Source: Puffinus mauretanicus (taxonomy: Eukaryota > Chordata > Aves > Procellariiformes > Procellariidae). Taken from it: a stretch of DNA of 64,000 bases. The position numbers and the translations under genes are program-made. This document shows, in pieces, positions 52,054 to 64,000 of this stretch. Position 1 is the first letter of the stretch, and each line of letters begins with the position of its first letter. The stretch spans positions 868,001 through 932,000 of the forward strand of contig JAJKFH010003493.1 of the NCBI GenBank assembly GCA_023333565.1. Reading direction: 5' to 3'. The notes under the pieces are model-generated. The model was not told where the DNA came from, did not search any database, and saw only the letters and a program-made list of their open reading frames with translations.

Positions 52054-52063
52054 GCGCATGCGC
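52054..52063. promoter_or_regulatory. NRF1 binding site (GCGCATGCGC), distal
   Basis: This is a second perfect GCGCATGCGC, 43 bp from the first (about four helical turns). Two exact copies of a 10-mer with two CpGs at each end inside one small promoter are unlikely by chance and fit a mitochondrial biogenesis gene. Confidence 0.8.
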
Positions 52064-52350
52064 CGTGCAGTGGACTGGGGGGGCGGGCGGCCGTGAGGTA
52101 CCGTGAGGGAGCCAGCAAGCGCCGCTCTCCCGCCCTTGCGCACCGTGCTCCGGTGAACGGGTCTGAGGGAGCGTGAGTGGGCTCGGTCTTTGGGAGTCAC
52201 TGAGGGGTCCCCGCAGGTCCGGGTACAGGGAACACCAGCTTTCGCGGGAGCCCCGCTGTGTTGTGGGTGCAGTCCCTGAGAGGACTGCAGGCTGGGGTGT
52301 CGCAGCCTTCGGCCGAGGGAGCCCTTGGGGTGTCCGAGGCTTCCGGAGCA

Positions 52351-55300
52351 AGGGCTTGAAGTGGAAGATGAGCATTACAATGGTGGCCACTTCTATCGAT
52401 GAGTTTGTTTGTGCCCTTTAAAAAGGGCCTCCCGATGTATGGGCAAGAGACCCTCTGTCCTGTCTCTGTAAACAGTCTCTGGGACCACGTTCCTCCGACA
52501 GGCGTTCAGGTGATGGAGGAATCAGGAAATGTAGTGTCCCACCAGAAACTGGGGCAAAATACTATATTATGGAAATTCCTGTTGGCATCGTGGTCAGCCT
52601 AGCAAAATGCAGCAGTTGGGTTACTCCATACCTCACTTACAGCTTACATTTTTTTAGCTCTATTTGTGCAGTTCAGCAAAAGGACTTCAAGTATCTCCAT
52701 TTTATGTTGTGTTAACGTCCTGTCATTTTTTTCAAGCACTGTATACATAAGAAAAGGACCTTGCCATGTAAAACATTGCATAATAAACGCTAGCATCAAA
52801 AGGTCAAACAGATGCTTTTGATATGCTAGAGAGGAATGAATATGGGCTACCAGCTGCCTGGTTATTAAAAAGATTCAGGTGTTAAGACAAAATTTGAAGA
52901 GCAGTGGGGTTGCTCATGAAAAACTTTTGCACAAATTAGGAGGTCTATAGAAAGAATACAAAATGCTTTTTTTGGATAGTGTCACTAAAAGTTTGATACT
53001 GTTAAAAATGACTAATTTATCTGTGTGTCCTTTTGGTCTGCCTGTGTAAGTAAGCATTGAGACATAGGTGAAGTATACTTTGACAGCAGAGGAGTAATTC
53101 TGGTATCTTTCACTTATGAGTCTCTAGCATATTTAACTGACCAGCCTTTCTTTAGTTATTAGTGGCCTGAGGCCACTTCCAGAAAGAAAACATGGAATAA
53201 AAAAGCCTGTGAGAGAGTACCATACATTCAAAAACCTGAGAACATGATTACCTAGAAATTAAGAGAAACGAAGAACAAGGAGATATAATAAGAGCTGAAA
53301 GTCAGGACTTGTTTTAACAAATACAATCCAGAGTTTTCAAAGAGCCTACTCTCTTTCCCTACCAGCCTCTTCAACGTTTTAGACTGACGGGTGATATGGA
53401 AAATTAGTTGGTTTATGCAGTAGCCTCTTAGATGAGACTGCAAAAATTCTTCTAAATATAGCATTTCCTCTGTTATCCTGCATTGTTACATCCTGTTCAG
53501 TGGAAAGGAATTGAGCTTTAAATATTACGTTCTCAGGGAAGTGAGAAGTCCAGGAGTCTTCCCCAAACACCATGTAGACCTTATATGCCTCTGGAAGATA
53601 ACAATAGCAGTCTAGAAAAAATCCGTAGGAAGAATTTTGATAACAATTACCATGCTGTTTATTCTTAAAATGAATTTTCATTAAAGGTATGAGTTTCAAG
53701 TCCACATTTTTTTCCCAGATTTACGTTATTTTCCCCATCTGAAAATTCAGTCCCTTTATTTGAAAATTGATTGTTTCAACTTGAGGCCACACTAAGAGCC
53801 AAGTTCTTCATGCCGATACGTTCACAGAATTAGTAGAGCGTGATGTAGGTAAAATCTTCCACATGAATGCTTTTGGCCTTACTGATCTAGAGTATTTCTG
53901 TTATAGAGCATGAAGTATCTCTATGCTTTTTCTTTTTTAATCCACAAGTTTGATCTCATTCCTTAGGGTAAAATGTGGATATTACTGTTGTTTTCTGTAT
54001 CTTTAAACTATACCACTTCAGTAAATGTTTATACACTGATTGAGAATTTCAGTTGAACAGGGCTGTGAAAATGCAACATACCAATTTATTTGTATTTGTT
54101 TTATTAAAGGGTTTTGGAGTATGCCACTTCTGCAATGAATGTAAGAGAGAGTTAAAAAAAAAAAGATACCAGCCAATCTGTGAAGAGTTATTATATATAT
54201 GCAATGAGAAAATACAACAAAACACGTGATGCAAAAAGGAGCTTTCAGCATGAGAACCAGAAAGGAGAATGTACATTTACAACAGTAAGTTGAACTAAAA
54301 AAAAAAAAAAAATTAGGTTAGTAATTTTTGCTGCTCTTAAATTCTTGGCTATTGGTATTTATATATGCTCTGCAGAATCAGAACTGTGAAAATTTCTTTT
54401 ATTAAAGATGAAGATCTTTGAACTTAAATGTCAGCTCTGTGTATTGTGGTGTGAATTGGATCATTTTCAGGGACTAGGCTAGGCAGAACTTTGCTTTGAA
54501 GTCGTATTTCTACTGAGGATGAGGACAATAAATACAAAAAGAAAAGTTCAACAACTTTGTAACTCGGGGAAGTTGTCCTCTCCTGCTTCTTCTTCCAGTA
54601 ACAGGCCTGGAAAGCAGAAACAGGATTTTTGTGCAAGTCTTATTTTCATGTGTGACAGACAAGAATGAGGAATGCTAAGAACTGCAAGGGAGTAAAAGAC
54701 ATATTGGGGAAATAAATACAAAGGAAAAAATGGATAGAACAAGTTTGTTCTGGAGATTTGAGGGGCAGAAATAGTTTTTGAGTGAGAGAATATGCAGATG
54801 TGGGTCGGATAATAGTCTTATGCTATTTGGGGCTATTAGAAAGTATTGGAAATGAGAAAGCATCATAGATAGCGTTATCTTGACAGATAAGTAAATGAGA
54901 CTGGGCTTATGTGGAACAGAAATGGCATAAGTAAGACTGTTAAGACAGAAATTGTCCACAAAGGGCTTTCAATTAAGATAAATAGCTTGTGTCTGACTTG
55001 GGAGTCAGTGCAGTGATCCCAGGAGGTGGTACAGTGGCTGACTCAGTGACGCAAGAAAATTTTTTTCTTATAGCAGTTTCAATGAATATAAGCAGAACAA
55101 TTTTCACGACCAGAAAAGAGGAGGCTACTGTGTTGGAGATGTGAAGTGTTAAGAGCTGTATCAAGAATTTTAGTAGCTTAGATAAAAAAGCTGAACATTT
55201 TGTAAATACACGTTCTGCATGCTTTTATTTGCAGTCTAGATGTAAATTAGATCATCAGCCTATAGAGGGAGGAAAGGTAGATTTACTTCCTTCATTCATG

Positions 55301-58300
55301 TGAAAGTGCCTGTTATGTGAACTCCACCTGTAGGAGCATCCAAGGGTATAAAGGGATGGTTTCATTAAAAAAAGAAAAAAAGAAAGAAAAAAAGGTGCAA
55401 AGTGGGTCTCCCTTAAACGTGAGGTCTAACTTGCATCTTATCGCAGGAGAGAATTTTGAATTGACATCTGGAGTATGTAATTTGTGTTTAGTCAAATCTT
55501 TTTTCATACAAATCTTGCACAAGTTCTGCATCCCTGTGAAGTTATGCTGAAACGTGTGGGCTTTTGCAGTGTAGCACTTCGATACAAGTTAGTACCGTAT
55601 GCTTCATTTAACTGACATACTTATCCAGAAAACTTGCTTAATTGGGACATCTCCTGGGGCATTGATGTAAGACCAGTAGTACTTAATACACACAACTGTT
55701 ACTTAACAGGGCCTTAATGGTACAGTGGCTACTGCTTAATACTGCTTCCCCTGGTTATTCAGCGCTGCTTATGTCATCTGTCTGTTACAGTCTCTTGGAA
55801 CTTGTCTATACAAGGAAAATTTTCCCGGCAATTAATTCCCTGAGGGTAAAATCTTGGGTGCTCTAGTGAAAATAGACTGGTGATGGTGGTCACAATTTCT
55901 GCACTGATTATTAACAGTGGGGAAAATCTGGTAACTTCCCTTACAGTCTTGAAGGATGCTTGAGATAATGTTTTTCTTGTAAAATTAAAAATAAAAATAC
56001 AGTCATAAGTCGTGTTGGATTGCAGTCATTTCTGTGTTTCTAAAATTCATATTGTCATTTGATTAGTTAATCGCCCATTTTCAAAAGTGTGAACATATTT
56101 TCACACTTCAACCAAGACAGTGTTAACAATGAAACTATAGATAGCAATAGAGATTAATTATCTATCGCACAAGTCTCCTCACCTTGTTCTTATCAGATAA
56201 AGACAGCCTATCTATCTGCACACAGGTGTGATTTTTTTTTTTCAAACTCCAAACAATAGCCTTGGTCAAATGAGTTCAAAGGAATATTTTCAAATGGCAC
56301 CTTCAACATGTTCGCTGTTGACATTTTTGATCTTGTTTCATGAAATATAACTTCCAGTAAAAGGCTGTGATTCTTTGCTAAGCTTACCCATGTGAAATAC
56401 ATTCACTTATAGGTGAGAGATGTGGGGGAGCTTTAAATGAGAATCAACATTTAGAATCAAATAAACATTTCCTTCACTTCTTAAGGGAGCATACTTTTAC
56501 TGAAGTCACTATAAAGTTGTTCAGGGCCTTATTTGCAATTGGCATCTGAGATTTTCACTGACTGGACACATATCTTCCAGAAGGGAAAAAAAAAAGATGA
56601 AGGAGGAGTTTGTAGTGTCTTTTTGTTATGCAAGTTGCAACATTCTATAGTTATTCCCCCATATAAAATTAAACCCACCCATATGTCTGTTTTCTAAAGG
56701 TTTAAGGATCGGAGGTCTTTACAGCAGAATCTGCTATTGTAGGAAGAGGAAGCGCTAGGCATGTTGAACTATTTCTGTCCTGTCTTACTACTCTATAATT
56801 CTGTTTGTTCTAACGAGTGCATACTAGGAGCTTGCAGACGTCTGAACCTGTAGCCTGATACTTTTGCAGTATCTTCACAGTGCAAGCACTAGCACTGTGT
56901 TGCCTTGGCCTCCCTGTTGCTCTAGAAGAACTGAAGCTGGTGTGTCGCTAGGTGGCACGCTCTGTGGTGGCAGTGCCTATGTCGAGTCCTGTGGCTTGTC
57001 TCTTACCTCTTCACCAAGAATGAAACCTTTCCCTTCGTGGGCCAGGCCTTTCCACTCATATTTCAGGGGAGTTGGAAGCATCCGATCATGGTGACTACCA
57101 TAACTTGTTTGTTGTCTTTCTAGCAAGAAGTACTGAAGTATTATCTAGGGAGCTGGCCATCTGCTCAAATAGAAAAATTGCATCAAATAATAATTACATT
57201 TGCCAGTCACTACTAGATCTGATTGGCAGAGTGAAAAACACTTCGGTTCCCTTCCTTTTCCAAAGTCCACACACAGCAGCACAATCTTTCACTGGCTTTT
57301 GTTTCCTTAAAACTTCCTCTTTTGTCTCAATGGATTCAGATGTATCCCAAAGTTATAAAATATATACCAGATGTAGATGACTTGACCAGCATCAAGATTT
57401 TCAAGTAATAGTAGTTCAGTAATGTAAAAGGAGAGGAAGGTCCACCACCAAAACAAACCAGTCTATAAACTTTCATTGTTTGATTTACCCTGCTTACAAG
57501 AACTTTTCAGGCTAAGGTCAGAATGTTTTTTTGTCTGAATATATTCACAGCGATTATAGGGTGACTGTCACTTGCATTGGAGGTTTTATTTGGAAACTTC
57601 TTTCAGCCATTACCGAATCTTTGGATTTTCCTTTTCCCTCCTTCTGTCTCTGCACGCAGTCACAAGTTTTCTTTCTGTTTATGATTTTCTTTAAAAAGCT
57701 ACTTAGCCATTCTCCTGCTTTATCTTTCCCATTTTTTTAAATGCCACACAGAGAAGAACTAGTCCCGGATCATAAATGTTTAAAAGGAAATGGTTCAGTA
57801 TTCAGTGTGGCTTCTAGGCTACAGTAACCACTGTGTGGTGCAGTCCTCTGGACATGTGAACTGGCACTAGAGCCATCCCAGCCAGTCTTTCCGTTAGTAC
57901 TAGCCTGGACATTTCCTAATCACTCTTCGGTCTGGTTTTAATTTGTTCGGGTTTTTTGTGCCACAGTAGAAACGACTCTATGGAGGCAAGCTCTGAAGTT
58001 CTAAGGTACTTTCCAATCCGTTCCTTAATGTAGAAAGGTGTTACAGCTTCATCCTTTGTGTCAGGAGTTATTGCAAGTATAGGAAAAGAAGCAGAGTTAG
58101 GCCATTAATAACTGAAACATGCTATGTAGTCAGTCCTGTTTGAGCACTAGTCTTGTTTGTACATACTCTTTTTATGTAGTAAATCCCTGCCTAGAGACAC
58201 AAATCCTCTGAACTGCTGGTTGATTCTCTTAAGAATCATTGTCTGTTTCTTTAGTTCTGGAAATGTTTGCTTCTTATAGGACATGTCACCCTGTGATGTA

Positions 58301-60130
58301 GGATCACTATTCTGCCTTGAACTTCAACTGTAGTAGTTGCTTTTTCGTCTCTAAACATCAAAAAGCCTTATAGATAGGGAAACAATAGTACAAAGTGCTT
58401 AAGCAGTTTGCCTGACTTTGCGGAAGAATAGCAGCAGTAGATTAGAGATTTGAAGATCAAGCTCCTCAATTTATAGTCCATTGAGATGACATAAGATTGT
58501 AACGCTACTCGTAGTTCAGGTAATTAGGCCTAAGTACAATCCATACTTTTGCATTTGGAGTGGTATCATGGGAAATGGTAAGATCTGAGTCATCGGGGCA
58601 GAAGACAAAGCTGATGAAACAAAAGCTATTTATTAATGTATGTAAAGAAGGATGCAGAAATGTATGAGAAAAAAAAGTCATTGCTGAATGTGATCCTGAT
58701 ACTGTCTGAAAAAATCTTCGTGTCAGCAGATGGCTGCTTTTTTCATGCATCAAACTCTCAATATTTAGCTTGTAGTAAACCCTTATATCTATCTGTACCC
58801 AAATTTACAGTAGCATAGTGTTATGTAATTATCCATGATATTATATTTGCATATCTCTTTAGTTTATATTGTTGAGAAGTCTGTGGTTGTTTGTCTTCTT
58901 CTCTATAAAATATAAAAAACAATCATCTGAGATACTGGGATTTATGTTCCTTAAAACTTACAATAATTAAATATATTCACTACACTTTCACTTGTTTCAA
59001 ATTCAGACTTGACACTTAAAGACTGATAAACAGGATGTGAGTAGAGGAAGATGCTTTTTCTACCATGACAAAATACGTTTTTTATAAAAGCTTTCCCCTC
59101 CCTTAAGTTTTTAGGTGGATAAGAGTGATGCAACAATAATAATGCTGAACACTTAGCTTCTCCATATTCACCAGTCTGGAAAATTCAATCTGACTTTAAA
59201 TTTAGCACTACTCTGCTAAGGAGCCTCAGCTGAGCAGCACTGATTCTGTGGTTTTACTTACTGAGATATGGATATTATCAAGAGATAGTATTGGCAGTCA
59301 TAAAACTCCATAACCTGAAGTTCAGTAAGGGGAAAAAAGTCTTACATGCTTCTTTGTTTTCATCCATTGCTTTGGAAGTCAACTTCTTAGATCCTGGTAT
59401 CTTACCTATGTTGTGCAGTTAAGTGCTTTCCTGTTTTAAGTACAGGAGTCTTATTGTTGAAGGCAGTGAAATTGTTATGTCACATATTTTTGAGCTGAGA
59501 AATAAATTCTCATTGTAGCTGCAAACAAATGGGATTTCTATACCTGTCTCCCTTTCTCATCTTTTTTATATGCTGAGTATGGTTTTATAGCTGTTGTACT
59601 TTTATCTACTGGCATTCATTGCAGTGTTAAGGGAGCACAGAGTGCAGGGAAGGGCGATCTGATTTGAAAACTCAGCTCTCGACATGTATTTCCTGGCAAT
59701 ATGATTCTGGTACGTTCCTAATTATCTACCTTACTGGAATATTTATATCCTTAAAGTAACACAGGTTTTGTGCAACTCCAGTTCTGATGGCTGGTTGGTG
59801 GGGGTGCGGCAAAGGTTAGTTGCTGTTGATGTGGCAAACCATAGTATCATCTGTAGAATCCCAAGATATTTTTCAGACTGATGAATGTGACATGTTGTAA
59901 TACATAGAATCCAAATGAGAACTCAAAGGATTTATCCCATTGATTCCAGATGTGTTTAGAAGGTCATAGGAGCCTGACAACTTCTACATTCAAATTCTTC
60001 GCTGCAAAGCATTTAATTAACCATCTCCTTTGCTTTACAACCAATGTTCACCCTTTATTCACAACTGAAAAGTATATGAGCATATGTAATATAATGAAGC
60101 TGGATACAAAAATGGATACTCAGTGGAAAC
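52351..60130. other. Region upstream of CMC1; no gene supported
   Basis: AT-rich DNA returns immediately after the CpG island. Only short chance frames are seen. There is an A17 tract at 54,297-54,313. No exon with conserved protein content was recognised on either strand. Confidence 0.6.
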
Positions 60131-60135
60131 CCTTG
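60131..60135. repeat. Target-site duplication CCTTG, left copy
   Basis: These five bases directly precede the TG of the LTR and are repeated exactly after its terminal CA at 60693-60697. Confidence 0.8.
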
Positions 60136-60692
60136 TGTCCTGGTTTCGGCGGGGGTAGAGTAAATTTTCTTCCTAGTAGCTGGTATAGTACTGTGTTTTG
60201 GATTTAGGATGAGAATAATGTTGATAATACACTGATGTTTTAGTTGTTGCTGAGCAGTGCTTACACTAAGTCAAGGACTTTTCAGCTTCTCATACTGCAC
60301 TGCCAGTGAGGAGGCTGGAGGTGCACAAGAAGCTGGGAGCGGACACAACCAGGACAGCTGACCCAGACTGGCCAAAGGGATATTCCATACCATATGACGT
60401 CATGCTGAACAAAAAACTGAGGAGAGTTGGCCACTGGGGCGTGGCTGCTGCTCGGGAACTGGCTGGGCATTGGTCAGTGGGTGGTGAGCAACTGCATAGT
60501 GCATCACTTGTTTTGTATATTCTTTTATCATTATTGTTTTTCCCCCCCCCTTCCTTTTCTGTCCTATTGAATTGTCTTTATCTCAACCCACGAGTTTTAC
60601 TGTTTTTTTCCGATTCTCTCCCCCATCCCACTGGGGAGGAGTGAGCGAACAGCTGTGTGGTGTTTAGCTGCCTGCCTGGTTAAACCACAACA
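60136..60692 (+). mobile_element. Solo LTR of a bird endogenous retrovirus (ERVL-like)
   Basis: This 557-bp LTR starts TGTCCTGGTTTCGGC and ends TTAAACCACAACA (TG...CA termini). It is flanked by a perfect 5-bp direct repeat, CCTTG, at 60131-60135 and 60693-60697. A 5-bp duplication is typical of ERVL-type integrases. There is no internal viral region, so this is a solo LTR left by recombination. It retains a perfect CRE, TGACGTCA, at 60395-60402. The position matching ATTAAA in the other copy is ATTGAA here, and the TTA tract is nearly absent. It lies about 8 kb upstream of CMC1, pointing away from it. Confidence 0.92.
60395..60402. promoter_or_regulatory. CRE/ATF box TGACGTCA in LTR U3
   Basis: This is a perfect palindromic CREB/ATF site in the U3 part of the LTR. 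The intronic copy has TGATGTCA at the same place, a change expected from CpG decay. Binding is inferred from the motif only. Confidence 0.6.
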
Positions 60693-60697
60693 CCTTG

Positions 60698-63600
60698 GCA
60701 AAGTTTGTAAAACAGATCTTGGAAGTGCTAGACAGTTCTGAAATTTCAGTGACAATGGTAACAATTTTAAGTTAGGGCAAACTGAAACTGGGAGCTGAAT
60801 ACAGATGCTATGCTTCAGGATTTCATAGTCAATCTCTTTGCTCTCCAATTAAATAAGTGTTTAAGGCATGGCCTATATTTCTCAACTTTTCCTAACAAGC
60901 CACAATTTGGGATTATACATTTTACATAAATACTTATATTATTTACCTATCTCCGGCATTTGTCTGATCATTGTGCATTATTAACATCAGCATCAGGGAT
61001 TGGGGTCTGTTTCTTCAGGCGTTATCTGCATATCTGTTCCAAAAGTCTCATAATACAAACAACTAAAATGACATAACAGGCAGAATTGAATAAGGGCAAA
61101 GAGCAAGAAGATATTAAAAATGTCATATTTGATATTAACACATCTACTGCATATCTCTTATCGTTACACATATGTGATATATGTAGAATGTAGTATATGT
61201 ATTATATTTACGTATTTAATTCTCTTTCCTACCTATCCTATAGAATTAGGAAGGAGCATAGCACCAAAGAAGATATGATTGAATAGTGATGTGTAAAAGA
61301 AAGTGTAACTAAGGTTTAACTTTCTGTCATGTTTTTTATATGACTAGGGCTAAGTGTTAATCAACTCAGAAAAGCAGGGATTTTTGGTCAGGCTATTTCG
61401 AATTCATTGTTTCTTGGAGTTTTGTTACCCCACTTTTTGTAACACCTTTTATTTAATTTCAGTGACTAATTCACATTTTAGAGAAAAGAATAGTCAGTGC
61501 TCTAAACTTTAAGTAAGGTTTATAACATCTCTGAGATTTCCCAGAACTTCTATAACAAAATTATGGGAGAGCAAATTGATACTTCTGGTAAGTCAAAGGC
61601 TTGAAACAAACAGAAAATTATTCTTTTAGAAATTAACAATTACATAAACTAGCATAGAGAAGTAGAAAAGCATAGAAAACAACTAAAACACCCATCCTCC
61701 CAATCTTTCTGTGCTTTACTTGGAATAGGAATTTGGAAATGTAACTAAATCCACTGCAGAGGATAAATCAACATTTTTTCCTGAGCATTGTGTTCTACGA
61801 CACAAAGTAAATCTCCCTCAGTATCATAATTTGTATTCAGTTAAGTACCAAAAAGTTGATTGCAGAGTGTGATGAATCAATTCCCATGCTGGGATAAGCC
61901 GTAGAAAGGAGAAGCTGAAGTTTGAATTTCATCCTTGTCTGAAATGGAACAGCAGATTCTGAGTAACAGCAAGATTTTAACCCCTGTGTTCTAAAAAAAC
62001 ATTGCATTTGGAATTTCAGAATAGCTCTTTTTCACTTGGCTATGGTATATACTGTTGCTAGCATCTATAGAAATAAAAGCTCTGTTTGTTCTGAGGGTCC
62101 TTTCTCCCTGTTTAGAAAAGAAGGTTTTAAGATGTGGAGATTTGCATAGCTTGGTATTTATTTCCTCAGCTGGGAAATCTTAGCAAAATGGACACAGCCA
62201 AGTTAGCTGGAGAAATCAAGGCACCTTTAGGGAATTTTTTAGTATGTTTTTTTGGATTCTTAACAAGTACTTCTTACACCCTCTTGTTATGCTTCTTGAT
62301 TTTTCATTCCAGAAATACATACTGTTAAGTATAGTGTCTTAATGTTACATCTTTTCTTCCATTGCTATTTCATGCATAAAAAAATATTTGTCATTCTTTT
62401 GCTCTCTATTACAAGTATGACAGCTTGGCCTTGCATAAGGATCACTTTTTGTCAGTTTTAGCGGCAGAAGAAGCAGTATGTTGCAAAACTTTATCTACCA
62501 TCTCTGGCAAATGGTATTCTTGTTAGGGTTCCAATTTCAAACCCATCGGTATGCCAGTTATGCTGTCATCCAATATTCTCCAGTTCATTAATATCATTCA
62601 GTTTTTACCACAGTTCATCTCTAGATTTGTCATATTAATTGTCTTTCTTGCCATCCTTTGTTGTCCGTGAAAGTTTTTGTTTACTTTTTTAAATATAAAG
62701 GTTTGGTTGGTGAGTGGCACCTGATCTGTACCACCATTGACAGATGTACTAGTGCAAATCAGATCAGGTGTGTGGCTGAACTGGAGTTTCTGCAGGTGCA
62801 CTTTTACAGATTCCCTTCATAATCATCTGCTTCTTGCTTAGCCATTTATATGTTAACTTGCTTTTTACCATAAAAAGCAATCCCTAACCTGGAATGTCAA
62901 TCACTAAAAATACTGCGTATGCACGGATGCTACCATTTTGAAGTTTTGAAATGCATTTGCACTTTTACAACAGTCATGGTAGCTATTAATACTGTAGCTG
63001 AAAGTAGATTAATACCTTTGTAATTCAGCTCTCATATTTTTTGAATTGACTTGAAATTAAGTCTTGTTAGTCAAAAAATTAGGGGAAATTTTGAATTTAA
63101 TTTTTTTAAGCTCATGTATGGTTTACACAAGCAGGAATATATGTTAATTAAAAAAATTGAAGCAGTTTGCTATATCTTTAAGCTTTTAGAATAGTATGAT
63201 GTTTAAGAATGTCGCACATTGATTTCAGTCGTAGTTTTCATTGTGGAAGACAGAGCTACTTACATGTACAAGATTTAGAATATAATCCTAACTAGGACCA
63301 TCCAGCTTAAGTGCAAGCAAAGGATCACTAGGAAGGTGTAACCAGTTGTGGTGGCAGCTTAAGCTCCATTCATGTTCTTATTGCACCTTCAACAAAGATA
63401 AAGGAGTGTTCCAAAGAAAATAATACGGTACCTAGCTTTATATAATTAAAAGATTGTTTTGAACAATTTAGCATTAAACTAAAATGACTGTCCAGATGAT
63501 GATTAGGACATCCATCTATTGAACACAATTTGTATTGTATTCTGTCTTACATAGCCCAAGTTCTGTCTGAAGTTAAGCTCAGCTAGAGCATGACAACTGC

Positions 63601-64000
63601 ACAGACATAATTCTTTTGGTATCAGGTGAACATATGTTGGCCATTTTATTGACTTTCTATTCAGCAAGCCATGTTCTGCTTTGAACCTAAATGTCCACTT
63701 CAGTGTAATTTTTTCCTCATAATTTCATTCCATTGGTATAGCAAAAACCCCACAGTGTACCATCATCTGCAAATTCTGAGTACCAACCAGGTTAGGCCCC
63801 TGCAGGCTTCCAGCTGAGGAGCTCTGGTTCCTTGACAGGGGTGACACTCAGTCTCCAGGGTCGAGGCCATAGAAGGCACCTTAGGGAGACCTCCTGATAA
63901 TGGTGAATCAACACTAGGAGGGTGAGAAGCAGCTGCAGCGAGAGCGGCTCGCCAGCCTGCCTGCTGGAGGTACGGGGCTATGGCAGCACGGAGCCAGGGT
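60698..64000. other. Right end of window; no gene supported
   Basis: AT-rich intergenic-looking sequence until about 63,780. The last 220 bases become more GC-rich (for example the stretch around 63,930-63,990) and may begin a feature that continues beyond the window. No coding content is recognised. Confidence 0.55.

Larger units (their letters stand above)
51330..52350. promoter_or_regulatory. CpG island promoter of CMC1
   Basis: This stretch of about 1 kb is extremely GC-rich with abundant CpG, in sharp contrast to the AT-rich DNA on both sides. It covers CMC1 exon 1 and its upstream region. No convincing TATA box is seen, typical of a housekeeping, NRF1-driven promoter. The long open frames on both strands here (up to about 314 codons) come from the lack of AT-rich stop codons and are not taken as genes. 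Divergent transcription towards the right is common for such islands but is not shown by the sequence. Confidence 0.9.

Noticed and set aside
51262..52176. Long open frame (304 codons, plus strand) in the CpG island
   Set aside because: Composition is almost only Arg, Gly, Ala and Pro with no domain. Both strands and several frames are open here because GC-rich DNA lacks stop codons. It overlaps CMC1 exon 1 and promoter.
51446..52390. Open frame of 314 codons on the minus strand of the CpG island
   Set aside because: It has the same GC-rich bias and is not in the CMC1 frame. The real coding part of this region is only the 25-nt exon 1.
60306..60644. 112-codon open frame in the 60-kb LTR
   Set aside because: It lies wholly inside a solo LTR with no retroviral coding domain; it is a chance frame in U3/R/U5 sequence.

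Overview
The window is vertebrate nuclear DNA, most likely from a bird. It is AT-rich with long introns, one sharply bounded CpG island, and two copies of a solo LTR of a type I recognise as widespread in bird genomes. It contains no bacterial-style operons and no phage or CRISPR features. Only one protein-coding gene can be rebuilt with confidence: CMC1 (C-X9-C motif containing 1), a small intermembrane-space protein used in cytochrome c oxidase assembly. It lies on the minus strand and fills most of the window.

Layout from left to right. Bases 1-6,750 hold no gene I can support; in human the neighbour on this side is AZI2, convergent with CMC1, so a UTR could be present but is not shown. 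CMC1 exon 4 (7,025-6,911), exon 3 (8,510-8,420), exon 2 (39,982-39,890) and exon 1 (51,833-51,809) have canonical GT/AG boundaries and compatible phases. Together they give a complete 107-residue protein. Intron 3 is 1.4 kb, intron 2 is 31.4 kb and intron 1 is 11.8 kb. Intron 2 contains a sense-oriented solo LTR (17,042-17,672), whose internal TAA microsatellite has turned into a 15-bp minisatellite, and a dead hAT (Charlie/ZBED5-like) transposase copy (about 37,380-38,915) followed by a terminus-like sequence at 39,112. It also contains several strong hairpins and palindromes.

Exon 1 sits inside a CpG island (about 51,330-52,350). Upstream of the start codon are two perfect copies of GCGCATGCGC, the palindromic core recognised by NRF1, 43 bp apart. 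NRF1 is the master regulator of nuclear genes for mitochondrial respiration, which fits the product. The 52.4-64 kb part lies upstream of CMC1. It shows no supported gene, but has a second, better preserved LTR at 60,136-60,692 with a 5-bp target duplication (CCTTG) and an intact TGACGTCA box.

Most open frames in the window are chance, low-complexity or CpG-island frames. No new multi-gene system is visible. The items most worth a second look are the paired NRF1 sites, the 18-bp and 14-bp perfect hairpins in intron 2, the 26-bp homeodomain-type palindrome, and the contrast between the two LTR copies.
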